Program-made: the position numbers and the translations under genes
Part shown: positions 18,882-27,052 of the stretch, piece by piece
Layout: every line of letters begins with the position of its first letter
Numbering within the stretch: the first letter of the stretch is position 1
Notes under the pieces: generated by a model
Seen by the model: the letters and a program-made list of their open reading frames with translations, nothing else
The model's database searches: none
Told to the model about the DNA's origin: nothing
Assembly (NCBI GenBank): GCA_013215465.1
Contig: JABSOW010000016.1
Span: 50,114 to 114,113, forward strand
From: Colwellia sp.
GTDB lineage: Bacteria > Pseudomonadota > Gammaproteobacteria > Enterobacterales > Alteromonadaceae
Reading direction: 5' to 3'
DNA: 64,000 nt

Positions 18882-19406
18882 TTACCCTGCGGATTTTGAT
18901 AGAGCAATTTTAATCACTGTTTCACGTTCTACCCAGCAACCTGCACCGTCAGGCGTTAGTTCAACTAATTTTACGCTTTTAACATTTACTTCTATTATAT
19001 GACCATTAAATAAACCCATGTAACTACCTATAGCAACCCTGTGTAGGGTGAAATCAGAGGCCTCGACCAAAGCCCAAAGTATACCACCATCTCCCATGGT
19101 GCCACGCATTGTTATATCACCCAGTGCAAACTTTTCTAATGGTTGTTTACGACGGCGAGGATCAGGACTTAAACATCCCGACATTTGTTGAATTTTTTGT
19201 TGAATGACTTCTGGTTTGGGTAAAGAAAATGGGCTTCTTAAATTGAATGCCGAGTAATCATAATGGTTAAATGGGGGTACTTCTGGCATAGGATCAATTT
19301 GGCTAGTTGTTGTTGCTTTAACCTGTTGAAGGTGAGCACTAAGATCAGTGGTATCATCAAAACAACCACTCACTAATACCAAAGTAATTAAAGCTAGTTT
19401 TTTCAT
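18882..19406 (-). CDS. pilP: Type IV pilus assembly lipoprotein PilP
   Basis: Inner-membrane lipoprotein that links PilN/PilO to the PilQ secretin. It has 174 residues. The lipobox LVSGC at residues 11-15 follows a short signal peptide, and the C-terminal beta domain includes FALGDITMRGTMG and IGSYMGLFNGHIIEV. It overlaps the end of pilO by 4 bp. Confidence 0.95.
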   Translation of the reverse strand: MKKLALITLVLVSGCFDDTTDLSAHLQQVKATTTSQIDPMPEVPPFNHYDYSAFNLRSPFSLPKPEVIQQKIQQMSGCLSPDPRRRKQPLEKFALGDITMRGTMGDGGILWALVEASDFTLHRVAIGSYMGLFNGHIIEVNVKSVKLVELTPDGAGCWVERETVIKIALSKSAG

Positions 19407-19999
19407 TGTACTTTAGCCTCTTGGTAGCGGTAAGTTTTAGCTTCAAGTTTTAAATTCAACATATCTTTACTGGTCTGGATAATCGCTATTTTAAAGTCAT
19501 GCAACGTAACAATTCGAGGTAAGCCTGCGATTTTACTGACAAAGTTACCAAAAGAATGGTAAGAGCCATTTACTTCGATATCAATAGGTAACTCTATATA
19601 TATCTCTTTGCTTATTTCAGCTTGCCATTCTAATTTAACAAAGTCTAAGCCACTTATAGTGCCAATAAAGGTAATGTCGTCTAATAAACCTGGCGTTTCA
19701 TGGCTATTAGGTAAGCTTCTTAATTGATTAGCAAAAATATCTTCTGCTTCGAGCATTTGTGCTCTAAATAGTTCTAAATTAGCCGCTACATGGTATTTAA
19801 TTTTATAAGACTGCTTTAAGGTGATTTCTTCAGCAATGACCTGATCAAGTTGTGTGATTTTATCACTAACCAAACCAACATACCCTAAACCGACAACAAC
19901 AAAGGATAAAAAAACAGTAAGTACCAACTTCGCTGCTGCTGGCCACTGACCGATACTTTCAAGTTCTAAACCTTCAAATTGTGATGTATCAAATTTCAA
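19403..19999 (-). CDS. pilO: Type IV pilus assembly protein PilO
   Basis: Bitopic inner-membrane protein of 198 residues: a short cytoplasmic tail, a transmembrane helix at about 25-45, a coiled coil to about 85 and a ferredoxin-like periplasmic domain. It heterodimerises with PilN. PSFNTVES-like LRSLPNSHETPGLLDDI and LPRIVTLHDFKI are recognisable family segments. It overlaps pilP by 4 bp; a 76-bp gap to pilN is wider than in many relatives, where the two abut. Confidence 0.94.
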   Translation of the reverse strand: MKFDTSQFEGLELESIGQWPAAAKLVLTVFLSFVVVGLGYVGLVSDKITQLDQVIAEEITLKQSYKIKYHVAANLELFRAQMLEAEDIFANQLRSLPNSHETPGLLDDITFIGTISGLDFVKLEWQAEISKEIYIELPIDIEVNGSYHSFGNFVSKIAGLPRIVTLHDFKIAIIQTSKDMLNLKLEAKTYRYQEAKVQ

Positions 20000-20075
20000 A
20001 ATGTACCTCCCTTATATTTAAAGGTATAAGGCATCAAAGTTTTACTTAGCACAGAGATTATAAATTTGACATCTA

Positions 20076-20669
20076 TCACTTACCGCCTCCATTTGCTGCC
20101 TTAGCAAGTTTAGTATTTGAATCATCCACTAACCCTTTAATTGTCACTCGCATTTTAAAACTACTAAGTAGTTTAGGCGAGCCATCGTCTGCGGTAATTG
20201 ATTCTGGAGTAGCATCAGTAAATAAATCTGATGACTCAATTGCTCTGATCATATTAGCTAAATGATTATTTGATTCACTTTTTCCTGTAATTTGAATGAT
20301 ATTGCCTTTTTTATCAAGTTGAGTGATATAAATTCCATTCGGAATTATTGTGGCTATTTCATCAAGTACTTGCGTGCCAACATTACGGCTGCGTTGTAAT
20401 TGCGCTACAACATCAATTCGTTTTTGTAATGCCGATTTTTTATCGTTTAAAGTTTTTATTTCTGCTATTTGTATATCTAATAATTGAATTTCATTTTGCA
20501 AAAACTGATTACGTGCTTGTTGCCCATCTATACGCGCTTGAAAATATAGGTTAACCGAAAAAACTAAAGCAAAGGCAAACACCCCTGCAGCGGCTAGAAT
20601 GATAAAAAATTCTTTTTGCTTTGCCTTGAGTGCTTCTTCGCGCCAAGGGAGAAGATTTATATATGCCAT
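20076..20669 (-). CDS. pilN: Type IV pilus assembly protein PilN
   Basis: 197 residues starting MAYINLLPWREEA, the PilM-binding peptide (INLLPWR) that identifies the family. A transmembrane helix (about 23-42), coiled coil and periplasmic ferredoxin-like domain follow. It docks the cytoplasmic actin-like PilM to the inner-membrane platform. It overlaps the end of pilM by 13 bp. Confidence 0.96.
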   Translation of the reverse strand: MAYINLLPWREEALKAKQKEFFIILAAAGVFAFALVFSVNLYFQARIDGQQARNQFLQNEIQLLDIQIAEIKTLNDKKSALQKRIDVVAQLQRSRNVGTQVLDEIATIIPNGIYITQLDKKGNIIQITGKSESNNHLANMIRAIESSDLFTDATPESITADDGSPKLLSSFKMRVTIKGLVDDSNTKLAKAANGGGK

Positions 20670-21736
20670 GGCGTAAAACTCCTTAAAGCTAATCCTGTTG
20701 CTACCATAAATTGTGGGGCAATTTTAGCTAACTCATCTGCATTTATTGTCTTTGCTACTGCCATATTATTAAAAGGGTTAGCAATAACGGTATGAATACC
20801 CAATTCATCGGTGAGTAATTTTTCTATACCCTCAATTGAAGCCGTGCCACCAGAGACCAGCAAATAATCAACTTTATCGGCACCACTTGAAGTCAAAAAC
20901 ATTTGGATTGCTCGACGTATTTGTTGCATTAAAATGGTATGAAAAGGAGCTAACACTTCAAAAGTATAATTAGGTGGCAAATCATGGCAGATTTTTGCTT
21001 CTTCAGCCTCTTCAAATGATTTGTTATAGTATGAAACAATTGAACGAGTATATTGTTCACCACCAAATATTTGATCACGGCTATAAAGATGCTTTCCTGC
21101 TTTGGTTGCAGAAAAAAGCGTCATGGTTGCACCAATATCTACAATTGCTACCGTTTTATTTACCGCATCTTCAGGTAATTGTGACAGACATAAATCATGT
21201 GATCTACTCACCGCATAAGATTCAATATCAATAACTTTCGCATGAAAACCAGCTGACTCTAAGGCTGCAACTCGCGCTTCAATAGATTCTGTGCGGGCGG
21301 CGCTAAGTAAAACATTAACTTTGCTCGGATCTGATTCATTAACATCTAACGATTCAAAATCTAGGCTTACTTCATCTAAAGGATAAGGAATTAAACTATC
21401 GGCTTCTATTTCAATCTGACTAGCTAATTCATCTTCACTAAGAGCAACATCCATATAAATTATTTTAGTGATAACAGTTTGCCCCGATACTGCTGCTACT
21501 GCTTCTTTCGCCTTCATTGATATTTTTTTGCGAATTTTAGCAATAACATTACCAACCGCTTCAATATCTTGAATTTCTCGATCAACAACGGCGCCACGAG
21601 TCATTGGTTCAATTGCGAAGTCTTCTATAATATAGCCTTCAATACCTTGGCTGAGTAAAACAGCTTTGACTGCATGAGACCCTATATCGATCCCTACCAT
21701 CATAGTCGTCTTCTTTTTCCATAAGTTATCTAGCAT
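20657..21736 (-). CDS. pilM: Type IV pilus assembly ATPase PilM
   Basis: Actin-like cytoplasmic protein of 359 residues. VGIDIGSHAVKAVLL is the phosphate-1 loop, VAIVDIGATMTLFSA the phosphate-2 loop and LLVSGGTASIEG the adenosine motif. PilM binds the PilN N-terminal peptide and forms the cytoplasmic ring of the pilus machine. It is the first gene of pilMNOPQ and divergent from mrcA with a 93-bp gap, the standard gammaproteobacterial arrangement. Confidence 0.96.
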   Translation of the reverse strand: MLDNLWKKKTTMMVGIDIGSHAVKAVLLSQGIEGYIIEDFAIEPMTRGAVVDREIQDIEAVGNVIAKIRKKISMKAKEAVAAVSGQTVITKIIYMDVALSEDELASQIEIEADSLIPYPLDEVSLDFESLDVNESDPSKVNVLLSAARTESIEARVAALESAGFHAKVIDIESYAVSRSHDLCLSQLPEDAVNKTVAIVDIGATMTLFSATKAGKHLYSRDQIFGGEQYTRSIVSYYNKSFEEAEEAKICHDLPPNYTFEVLAPFHTILMQQIRRAIQMFLTSSGADKVDYLLVSGGTASIEGIEKLLTDELGIHTVIANPFNNMAVAKTINADELAKIAPQFMVATGLALRSFTPWHI

Positions 21737-21829
21737 AACAGTCCACTAAATTAGATTGTTGTAATTATTTTAGACATGTTTTCACATAAATACATTCATT
21801 ACATGGTTTACCAGATATACTAATCTTAT

Positions 21830-24472
21830 ATGACAATATTATCCACAAATAGAGGGAATGTAGTGCTTTCTGTCAAAAAACTTTTCAAGCTTACTGTTAC
21901 CTTAGGATTTATTATTGTTTTTGGCATATTTGTTTTATATTTGACTTTGCGCGATGAATTGCCCGACATTAAATCGTTAAAGGATGTTCAATGGCAAACG
22001 CCGATGAAAATCTACAGTATTGACGGTTCATTAATTTCTCAATTTGGTGAAAAAAAACGAAAGCCATTAACTTTTGATGAGATTCCACAGCAGCTGATCG
22101 ATGCATTATTAGCCACCGAAGATGACCGTTTTTATTTTCACTTTGGTGTTGATCCTATCGGCATGGCACGCGCTGTTATTGGCCAAATAACAGGAAACAG
22201 TAGAGGTGGTGCTAGCACCATCACCATGCAAGTAGCTCGAAACTTTTTTTTAACTCGCGAACAAACTTATATTAGAAAAGTGAGAGAAATATTTTTATCT
22301 TTTCATATTGAAAGCTTGTTAACTAAAAATGAAATACTAACGCTGTATGTAAATAAAATACCCTTAGGGCACAGATCTTTTGGCTTCGGTGCTGCCGCAC
22401 AAGTCTATTATGGCAAAGATATTGATCAACTTAGTCTAGCTCAAATAGCCGTATTGGCAGGTCTGCCAAAAGCACCTTCTACCTATAACCCTATCCGCTC
22501 GATCAAAAAAGCTAAGTTACGTAGAACAACCGTATTACAGCGAATGTTAGTTAGTGGCTATATTACTGAGCAAGAATACCAACAGGCAAAAACTGCCGCT
22601 ATTACCAGCAAGCGCCATGGTGCTAAAATAGAATTGAACGCCCCTTACATTGCTGAAATGGCTCATCAAGAAATGCTCACTCGCTACGGTAAAGAACAAG
22701 CTTATACTGGTGGTTTTAAGGTGTTTACTACTGTTACTAATAAATTACAACAAGCCGCTCATGCTGCTGTTACCACCAATTTATTACGCTATGATCAGCG
22801 TCATGGCTATCGTGGTGCGATTATCTCTCTTCGCCCTAGTGGCGAGCTAGCCGACATTACCAGCTCAAAAACAAATGACAATACCCAATTATCAACCAAT
22901 TACTCACCATTAATAGCTGAAGAAATTGCAACAGCACTTAGCGCTGTTCATTACTATCAAATGTTAGTGCCTGCGGTTGTTACTCAAGTTAATGAAAGAA
23001 CTGTCAATATCACCTTACAAAATAATGAAGAAGCAATAATACCCTGGGCAGGTATGGCTTGGGCGCGTCCTTATATAAACGATCAAAAACAAGGTCAAGC
23101 GCCAAAAATAGCGAGTGAAATAGTTCGCTATGGTGATGTGATATTAGTTAATAAAATAGTTGATTCTAGTAAAAATTTAGTTGGCGAATACCATTTAAGC
23201 CAACTACCTCGAGCCAGCGCAGCCATTGTTTCTTTATCACCAGATAATGGCGCTATTAAAGCTGCCGTTGGCGGTTTTAGCTTCAAGCAGAGCCAATTTA
23301 ACCGAGTAACGCAAGCTAAACGTCAAGTGGGCTCAAATATTAAACCCTTTATTTACTCTGCAGCGTTAGCAAATGGCTATACTCTCGCCTCTTTAATTAA
23401 TGATGCTCCTATCAATCAATGGGATAAAAGTAGTGGTGTGGTATGGCGACCTAAAAATTCGCCAGAAATATATGTTGGTCCAATTAGAATGCGCTTAGCC
23501 TTAGCACAATCAAAAAATGTTGTCGCAGTAAGATTATTAAAAAGTATTGGTATAAGTAAAACCGTTGATCATCTCTCATCTTTTGGCTTTTCACCCGATG
23601 AATTACCTCGTAATGAATCATTAGCCTTAGGCTCAGCTTCATTAACGCCGTTAGAGCTTGTTACTGGCTTTGCCACGTTTGCCAATGGCGGCTTTTTAAT
23701 CGAACCATACTTAATTGAACGCATTGAAAACGCACACGGAAAGGTTATCTATCAAGCGAATCCAGTACTTGCCTGTGAGCCATGTGAAATTTCAACTAAC
23801 TCCAACGAAAAGGAACAATATATAAATTCAAACATAGATAAAAATAGTACCAGTACATTGGTAGACGAAAAAAACATTAGCCCACCATTAATTTCAGCGC
23901 CTAGAGCTATATCAGCGCAAAATGCGTTTTTGATCACCCAAGCACTTAATAGTGCTATTTGGGGAGCGGATTGGTCTGTAGACAGTGGTTGGCGAGGTAC
24001 TGGTTGGCGTGCCAGAAGTTTAAATCGTCGTGATATTGGCGGTAAAACAGGTACCACTAATGAAGCTAAAGATGCGTGGTTTTCTGGCTTTACTCGTCGT
24101 TTAGTGACAACTTCTTGGATAGGTTTTGATGATCCTAGTCGTAACTTAGGTAAATCTGTATACAACAAAAATCTAGGTAAAAATCAAATTACCGGCAAAG
24201 AATTTGGTGCTAAATCAGCCCAACCGGCATGGATAAGTTTTATGAAAGTTGCACTAACAGATATTGCTAACGAGAATTTTGAGGCACCTGCTGAAATTGT
24301 TTCTGTGCGTATTGATAAAGCAACAGGTAAGCTAACCACTAAAACCAATAAAAGTAGTTTATTTGAATACTTTCAAATGGGTACTGTACCTACCGAATAT
24401 ATAAGCACGGATAATAGTGTTGATATATTTCAAAACGAAGATGGCGTTAACGACCAAGAAGAACTGTTTTAG
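21830..24472 (+). CDS. mrcA: Penicillin-binding protein 1A
   Basis: Bifunctional class A PBP of 880 residues that polymerises and crosslinks peptidoglycan. Transmembrane helix at about 20-42; GT51 transglycosylase (about 65-240; ATEDDRFYFHFGVDP with the catalytic Glu, GASTITMQVARNFFL); an OB-like insert (about 320-455) and a transpeptidase with SxxK at SNIKPF, SxN at SKN and KTG at GGKTGTT. ATG 21830 is possible, but GTG 21863 has a better-placed AGAGGGA ribosome site and would give a more typical N terminus. It is divergent from pilM as in E. coli and Pseudomonas. Confidence 0.95.
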   Translation: MTILSTNRGNVVLSVKKLFKLTVTLGFIIVFGIFVLYLTLRDELPDIKSLKDVQWQTPMKIYSIDGSLISQFGEKKRKPLTFDEIPQQLIDALLATEDDRFYFHFGVDPIGMARAVIGQITGNSRGGASTITMQVARNFFLTREQTYIRKVREIFLSFHIESLLTKNEILTLYVNKIPLGHRSFGFGAAAQVYYGKDIDQLSLAQIAVLAGLPKAPSTYNPIRSIKKAKLRRTTVLQRMLVSGYITEQEYQQAKTAAITSKRHGAKIELNAPYIAEMAHQEMLTRYGKEQAYTGGFKVFTTVTNKLQQAAHAAVTTNLLRYDQRHGYRGAIISLRPSGELADITSSKTNDNTQLSTNYSPLIAEEIATALSAVHYYQMLVPAVVTQVNERTVNITLQNNEEAIIPWAGMAWARPYINDQKQGQAPKIASEIVRYGDVILVNKIVDSSKNLVGEYHLSQLPRASAAIVSLSPDNGAIKAAVGGFSFKQSQFNRVTQAKRQVGSNIKPFIYSAALANGYTLASLINDAPINQWDKSSGVVWRPKNSPEIYVGPIRMRLALAQSKNVVAVRLLKSIGISKTVDHLSSFGFSPDELPRNESLALGSASLTPLELVTGFATFANGGFLIEPYLIERIENAHGKVIYQANPVLACEPCEISTNSNEKEQYINSNIDKNSTSTLVDEKNISPPLISAPRAISAQNAFLITQALNSAIWGADWSVDSGWRGTGWRARSLNRRDIGGKTGTTNEAKDAWFSGFTRRLVTTSWIGFDDPSRNLGKSVYNKNLGKNQITGKEFGAKSAQPAWISFMKVALTDIANENFEAPAEIVSVRIDKATGKLTTKTNKSSLFEYFQMGTVPTEYISTDNSVDIFQNEDGVNDQEELF

Positions 24473-24600
24473 CTTTGAATTGATTAATACTGCCAAGGTA
24501 ATTGCTTTGGTAGTTATGTGCTATCAACATTGAGCACTTTTAGTCAAGATTAGGAACTTGGCAGTGTTTAATATTAATTTGCTAAGGAGAGAGGATTGCT

Positions 24601-24747
24601 GTGGCTGTAAATTACCTTTATTCAGAATGGCTTACAGGCTCAACTTTTAAAGTTAGAGATTTTCCCTTGTTTTTCGAAAGGATTAGTTTTTTTTCTGACG
24701 TTCAAGAAAATGAAATGATTACAGACATATATTTGCTAATCGAATAA
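24601..24747 (+). pseudogene. Remnant of an AraC-type/GyrI-like effector-binding domain
   Basis: The frame GTG 24601 to TAA 24747 encodes 48 residues including YSEWLTGSTFKVRDFPLFFE and EMITDIYLLIE. This closely follows the C terminus of AraC-family regulators carrying a GyrI-like small-molecule domain (typical wording: YxEWLPxSGxxxRDFPxF...EMITDIYLP). An in-frame TAA lies 18 bp upstream, so the DNA-binding part is gone. An accidental AAGGAGAGAGG ribosome site precedes the GTG. I regard it as a decayed 3' end. Confidence 0.6.
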
Positions 24748-24754
24748 TACACAC

Positions 24755-24806
24755 AATCGGGTAACCAGTTCCATCACCCTGCATACGGCTCCGCACAGGG
24801 CGGTTT
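24755..24806 (-). mobile_element. Short motif resembling a group II intron 3' end (scar)
   Basis: Read on the minus strand it contains ACCGCCCTGTGCGGAGCCGT followed by ATGCAGGGTGATGG and, 10 nt later, TTACCCGATT. The nested stem (GCCCTG / CAGGGT with an inner TGCGG...) and the terminal CCCGATT resemble the domain V and 3' boundary of intron-type elements known in gammaproteobacteria. There is no reverse transcriptase in the gap. Recognition is from memory of the motif and is tentative. Confidence 0.3.
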
Positions 24807-25017
24807 ATTTAGAATCCCTGACCTCAAACTCTGATTACAGTAGTAACTAATACTGGTTAGCAGCCTTTTTCCGGTACATTTTGTACTTGGCTAGAATGAT
24901 AAATTTATCAGCTCAAGCAGTTAATCGTTCGGATATTTTCATCTATTGATTAACAGTACAATTTCATGAGGGTGCTATAATTAAGCTATCGCCACTCTTA
25001 GTAGCGAGTGATAAGTA

Positions 25018-25770
25018 ATGAACATGGTTAAACGGATTGTACTCTTGCTCATAATGGCATTAGTCTCCTTTACTATCATCAATGACCATAGTGAAGACAG
25101 CGTTAATGAGCTAGGTCAAAATTTGCGTGCTAATATGCTTAAGTTAATTATCAGTGATACTCAAAGAACCGCTAGCTATACTGGTATTACGGAGCTAAGA
25201 GCTGATATTCTTGCTGCTATGTATAACACGCCTAGGCATGAGTTTGTTCCTAAACAGCTACAACAATATGCTTACGACAACAGACCCTTACCTATCGCCC
25301 ATAATCAAACCATTTCTCAACCATTTATAGTTGCTTTAATGACGCAACTGATTAATCCGCAAGCGAGTCATATTGTGCTGGAAATTGGTACCGGCTCAGG
25401 ATATCAAGCGGCAGTGCTATCAAGTCTGGTGGCTAAAGTGTTTAGCATCGAAATTATCCCTGAATTAGCGCAACATGCTGAAAAGAAATTGAAAGCGCTA
25501 AATTATAGCAATATTACTATTCGCACCGGAGATGGCTATCAAGGCTGGCCAGAGCAGGCACCTTTTGACGGTATTATAGTAACGGCAGGAGGTGAAATTC
25601 CAACTAAGTTAATTGCCCAACTAAAACCAGGAGGTATTATGATAATTCCAGTCAATGACCAATACTCAAATCAGCAGTTAACATTACTAGAAAAAGATAG
25701 CCAAGGTGTACTTAAGCAAAGCAAAGTATTGCCAGTTCGTTTCGTTCCTTTGGTCAAAAGTGATAACTAA
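25018..25770 (+). CDS. Protein-L-isoaspartate O-methyltransferase, membrane-anchored or exported form
   Basis: 250 residues. The catalytic part (about 45-245) is a standard PCMT: QTISQPFIVALMTQLI, SAM motif I LEIGTGSGYQAAVLS, FSIEIIPELA, and PFDGIIVTAGGEIP. PCMT repairs isoaspartyl residues in aged proteins. It differs from the usual cytoplasmic Pcm by a hydrophobic N terminus (MVKRIVLLLIMALVSFTII) that looks like a signal peptide or anchor, giving 250 rather than about 208 residues. It is not beside surE/nlpD/rpoS as classical pcm is, but is followed 16 bp later by hspQ. It is probably a paralogue working outside the cytoplasm. Confidence 0.85.
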   Translation: MNMVKRIVLLLIMALVSFTIINDHSEDSVNELGQNLRANMLKLIISDTQRTASYTGITELRADILAAMYNTPRHEFVPKQLQQYAYDNRPLPIAHNQTISQPFIVALMTQLINPQASHIVLEIGTGSGYQAAVLSSLVAKVFSIEIIPELAQHAEKKLKALNYSNITIRTGDGYQGWPEQAPFDGIIVTAGGEIPTKLIAQLKPGGIMIIPVNDQYSNQQLTLLEKDSQGVLKQSKVLPVRFVPLVKSDN

Positions 25771-25786
25771 CGAGGTAGTACAGCTT

Positions 25787-26083
25787 ATGGCGGCAAAATT
25801 TCATATTGGACAAATAATTTATCACAAGAGATTCAATTATCGTGGGGTTATTGTGGGTATAGATGCAGTATTTAACCATAGCGCCTATTGGTATGAAAGT
25901 ATGGCTGGTACTCGACCACCCAAAGATAAGCCTTGGTATAATGTGTTGGTCGATCGATCCTTACAATCGACTTATGTTGCAGAAAGAAACTTGTTAGCGA
26001 ACGAAGATAGTAGTCAAATTGACCATCCTCTTTTGGGACATTATTTCGATAAATATGATGGTAGGCGCTATTACTTAAAATAA
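25787..26083 (+). CDS. hspQ: Heat shock protein HspQ (YccV-like)
   Basis: 98 residues starting MAAKFHIGQIIYHKRFNYRG, the usual HspQ opening; an upstream in-frame start at 25706 would overlap pcm and is rejected. YRGVIVGIDAVF, WYESMAGTRPPKDKPWYNVL and STYVAERNLL match the YccV/HspQ hemimethylated-DNA-binding domain. In E. coli HspQ promotes degradation of mutant DnaA and acts as a specificity factor for Lon. It sits 16 bp after pcm and is probably co-transcribed, so both may belong to protein quality control. Confidence 0.93.
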   Translation: MAAKFHIGQIIYHKRFNYRGVIVGIDAVFNHSAYWYESMAGTRPPKDKPWYNVLVDRSLQSTYVAERNLLANEDSSQIDHPLLGHYFDKYDGRRYYLK

Positions 26084-26178
26084 AATACTTAAAACAAAAA
26101 TCTCACTAGGCACTATGAGAAGGGAATTTGGCAACACCTATCCATAGTGCTACTTTCATAAGTTATCTGTCATCTACT

Positions 26179-26391
26179 CTAATGGCTTAAAGCAATAATA
26201 GCGCCATCTAAAACATCCATATTAAAGGTATAATTTTTTTGATGATATAAAATTTCAACTTGGTTGTTTTTTAGCACATCTGTTATATCAAACTCGTCAC
26301 CAAAAGCTATTTTCACATTTTCATCACGTAGATGAATATTGGTCTTAGACATATAATGACCAATCTCTACTTTATTTCGATTGTATTTCAT
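26179..26391 (-). CDS. Small hypothetical protein
   Basis: A 70-residue soluble protein, not recognised. It is rich in beta-type alternation (VEIGHYMSKTNIHLRD, VEILYHQKNYTFNM) and acidic residues, without signal peptide or Cys. The position between hspQ (convergent) and another small gene (divergent), together with coding-like composition, makes it a plausible gene, but it could be spurious. Confidence 0.4.
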   Translation of the reverse strand: MKYNRNKVEIGHYMSKTNIHLRDENVKIAFGDEFDITDVLKNNQVEILYHQKNYTFNMDVLDGAIIALSH

Positions 26392-26518
26392 ACAGCCCCT
26401 ATTTAATCATAGTCGCTAAAATGACAAAACTAATAGTAATCTTGCATATTTGAGAAGGAAAAATGCCGTAAATTAAACTAAGCTTGTTTATAAACGCTAT
26501 AACATGAGGCGAATGATA

Positions 26519-26737
26519 ATGAAAATTGCAGATCTGCACAGTGAAATTCAAATGGGTATTATCAATTATTTTTCAGTACACCCTGATGCATCAGGGTCAG
26601 CATTGCGAATATGTAATCAATGGCTTGCCAATGAGAAATACTCTCACAATATTGCGCAAGTACAAACCGCTGTAGATGGCTTACTTGCCCGAGGTGAAAT
26701 TCATAAACGCTCAGGCTCTGATATATACATTTTATAG
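26519..26737 (+). CDS. Small hypothetical protein, winged-helix-like
   Basis: A 73-residue protein (MKIADLHSEIQMGIINYFSV...). The pattern of three helices (LHSEIQMGIINYF, SALRICNQWLA, QVQTAVDGLLARGEI) followed by HKRSGSDIYIL looks like a short winged-helix module with a beta wing. Start ATG 26519 is favoured by GAGG eight bases upstream; ATGs at 26504 and 26513 are in frame. Function unknown; no partner is evident. Confidence 0.55.
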   Translation: MKIADLHSEIQMGIINYFSVHPDASGSALRICNQWLANEKYSHNIAQVQTAVDGLLARGEIHKRSGSDIYIL

Positions 26738-27052
26738 TGCCACGTCATATCTCGCCGTTAGATATAATGCGACGAATAAAACTCTAAATCTAACAATAGA
26801 TAACCACACAAGATTTATTGAGTAGCCATTAGAGTAAGATCATAATCGTCCAGTTGCTTTCAATCTTGTTTGCACTCTTTGGTGGTAAAATTTTGATAAA
26901 TAAGGACGAATTATATGTTGAGACATTAACCAAGCTATGTAAAAAATTAGTTAGTTTGATTGGTATTATACTGCACTAAATAGCATGGACTTTATGGCTT
27001 TCCTTAGTGGTAATACTGAGCTAAAGAAACTTAATTATCTGCAACACCATAA
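26738..27052. other. Intergenic region downstream of argA
   Basis: This 315-bp gap lies between a small plus-strand gene and the end of argA. No RNA gene or repeat is recognised. One frame, about 26838-26980, is open for roughly 48 codons and would encode a hydrophobic peptide (LLSILFALFGGKILINKDEL...), but it lacks an ATG and a ribosome site, so I do not call it. Confidence 0.35.

Larger units (their letters stand above)
24473..25017. other. Intergenic relic zone between mrcA and pcm
   Basis: This 545-bp gap has no intact gene. It holds a 49-codon remnant of an AraC/GyrI-type effector domain (24601-24747) and a short mobile-element-like motif (24755-24806). The last 60 bp carry a promoter-like GCTATAATTA and a small inverted repeat (CACTC/GAGTG) just before pcm. 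Confidence 0.6.

Noticed and set aside
25706..25786. Longer HspQ start overlapping pcm
   Set aside because: HspQ proteins start at MAxKFxIGQ, matching ATG 25787 with its own ribosome site; the extension is pcm sequence in another frame.
26110..26160. Inverted repeat GCACTATG/CATAGTGC after hspQ
   Set aside because: Long loop and no T-run; too weak to call a terminator.
26838..26980. Hydrophobic 48-codon frame upstream of argA's end
   Set aside because: No ATG/GTG with ribosome site and no recognisable family; left as intergenic.
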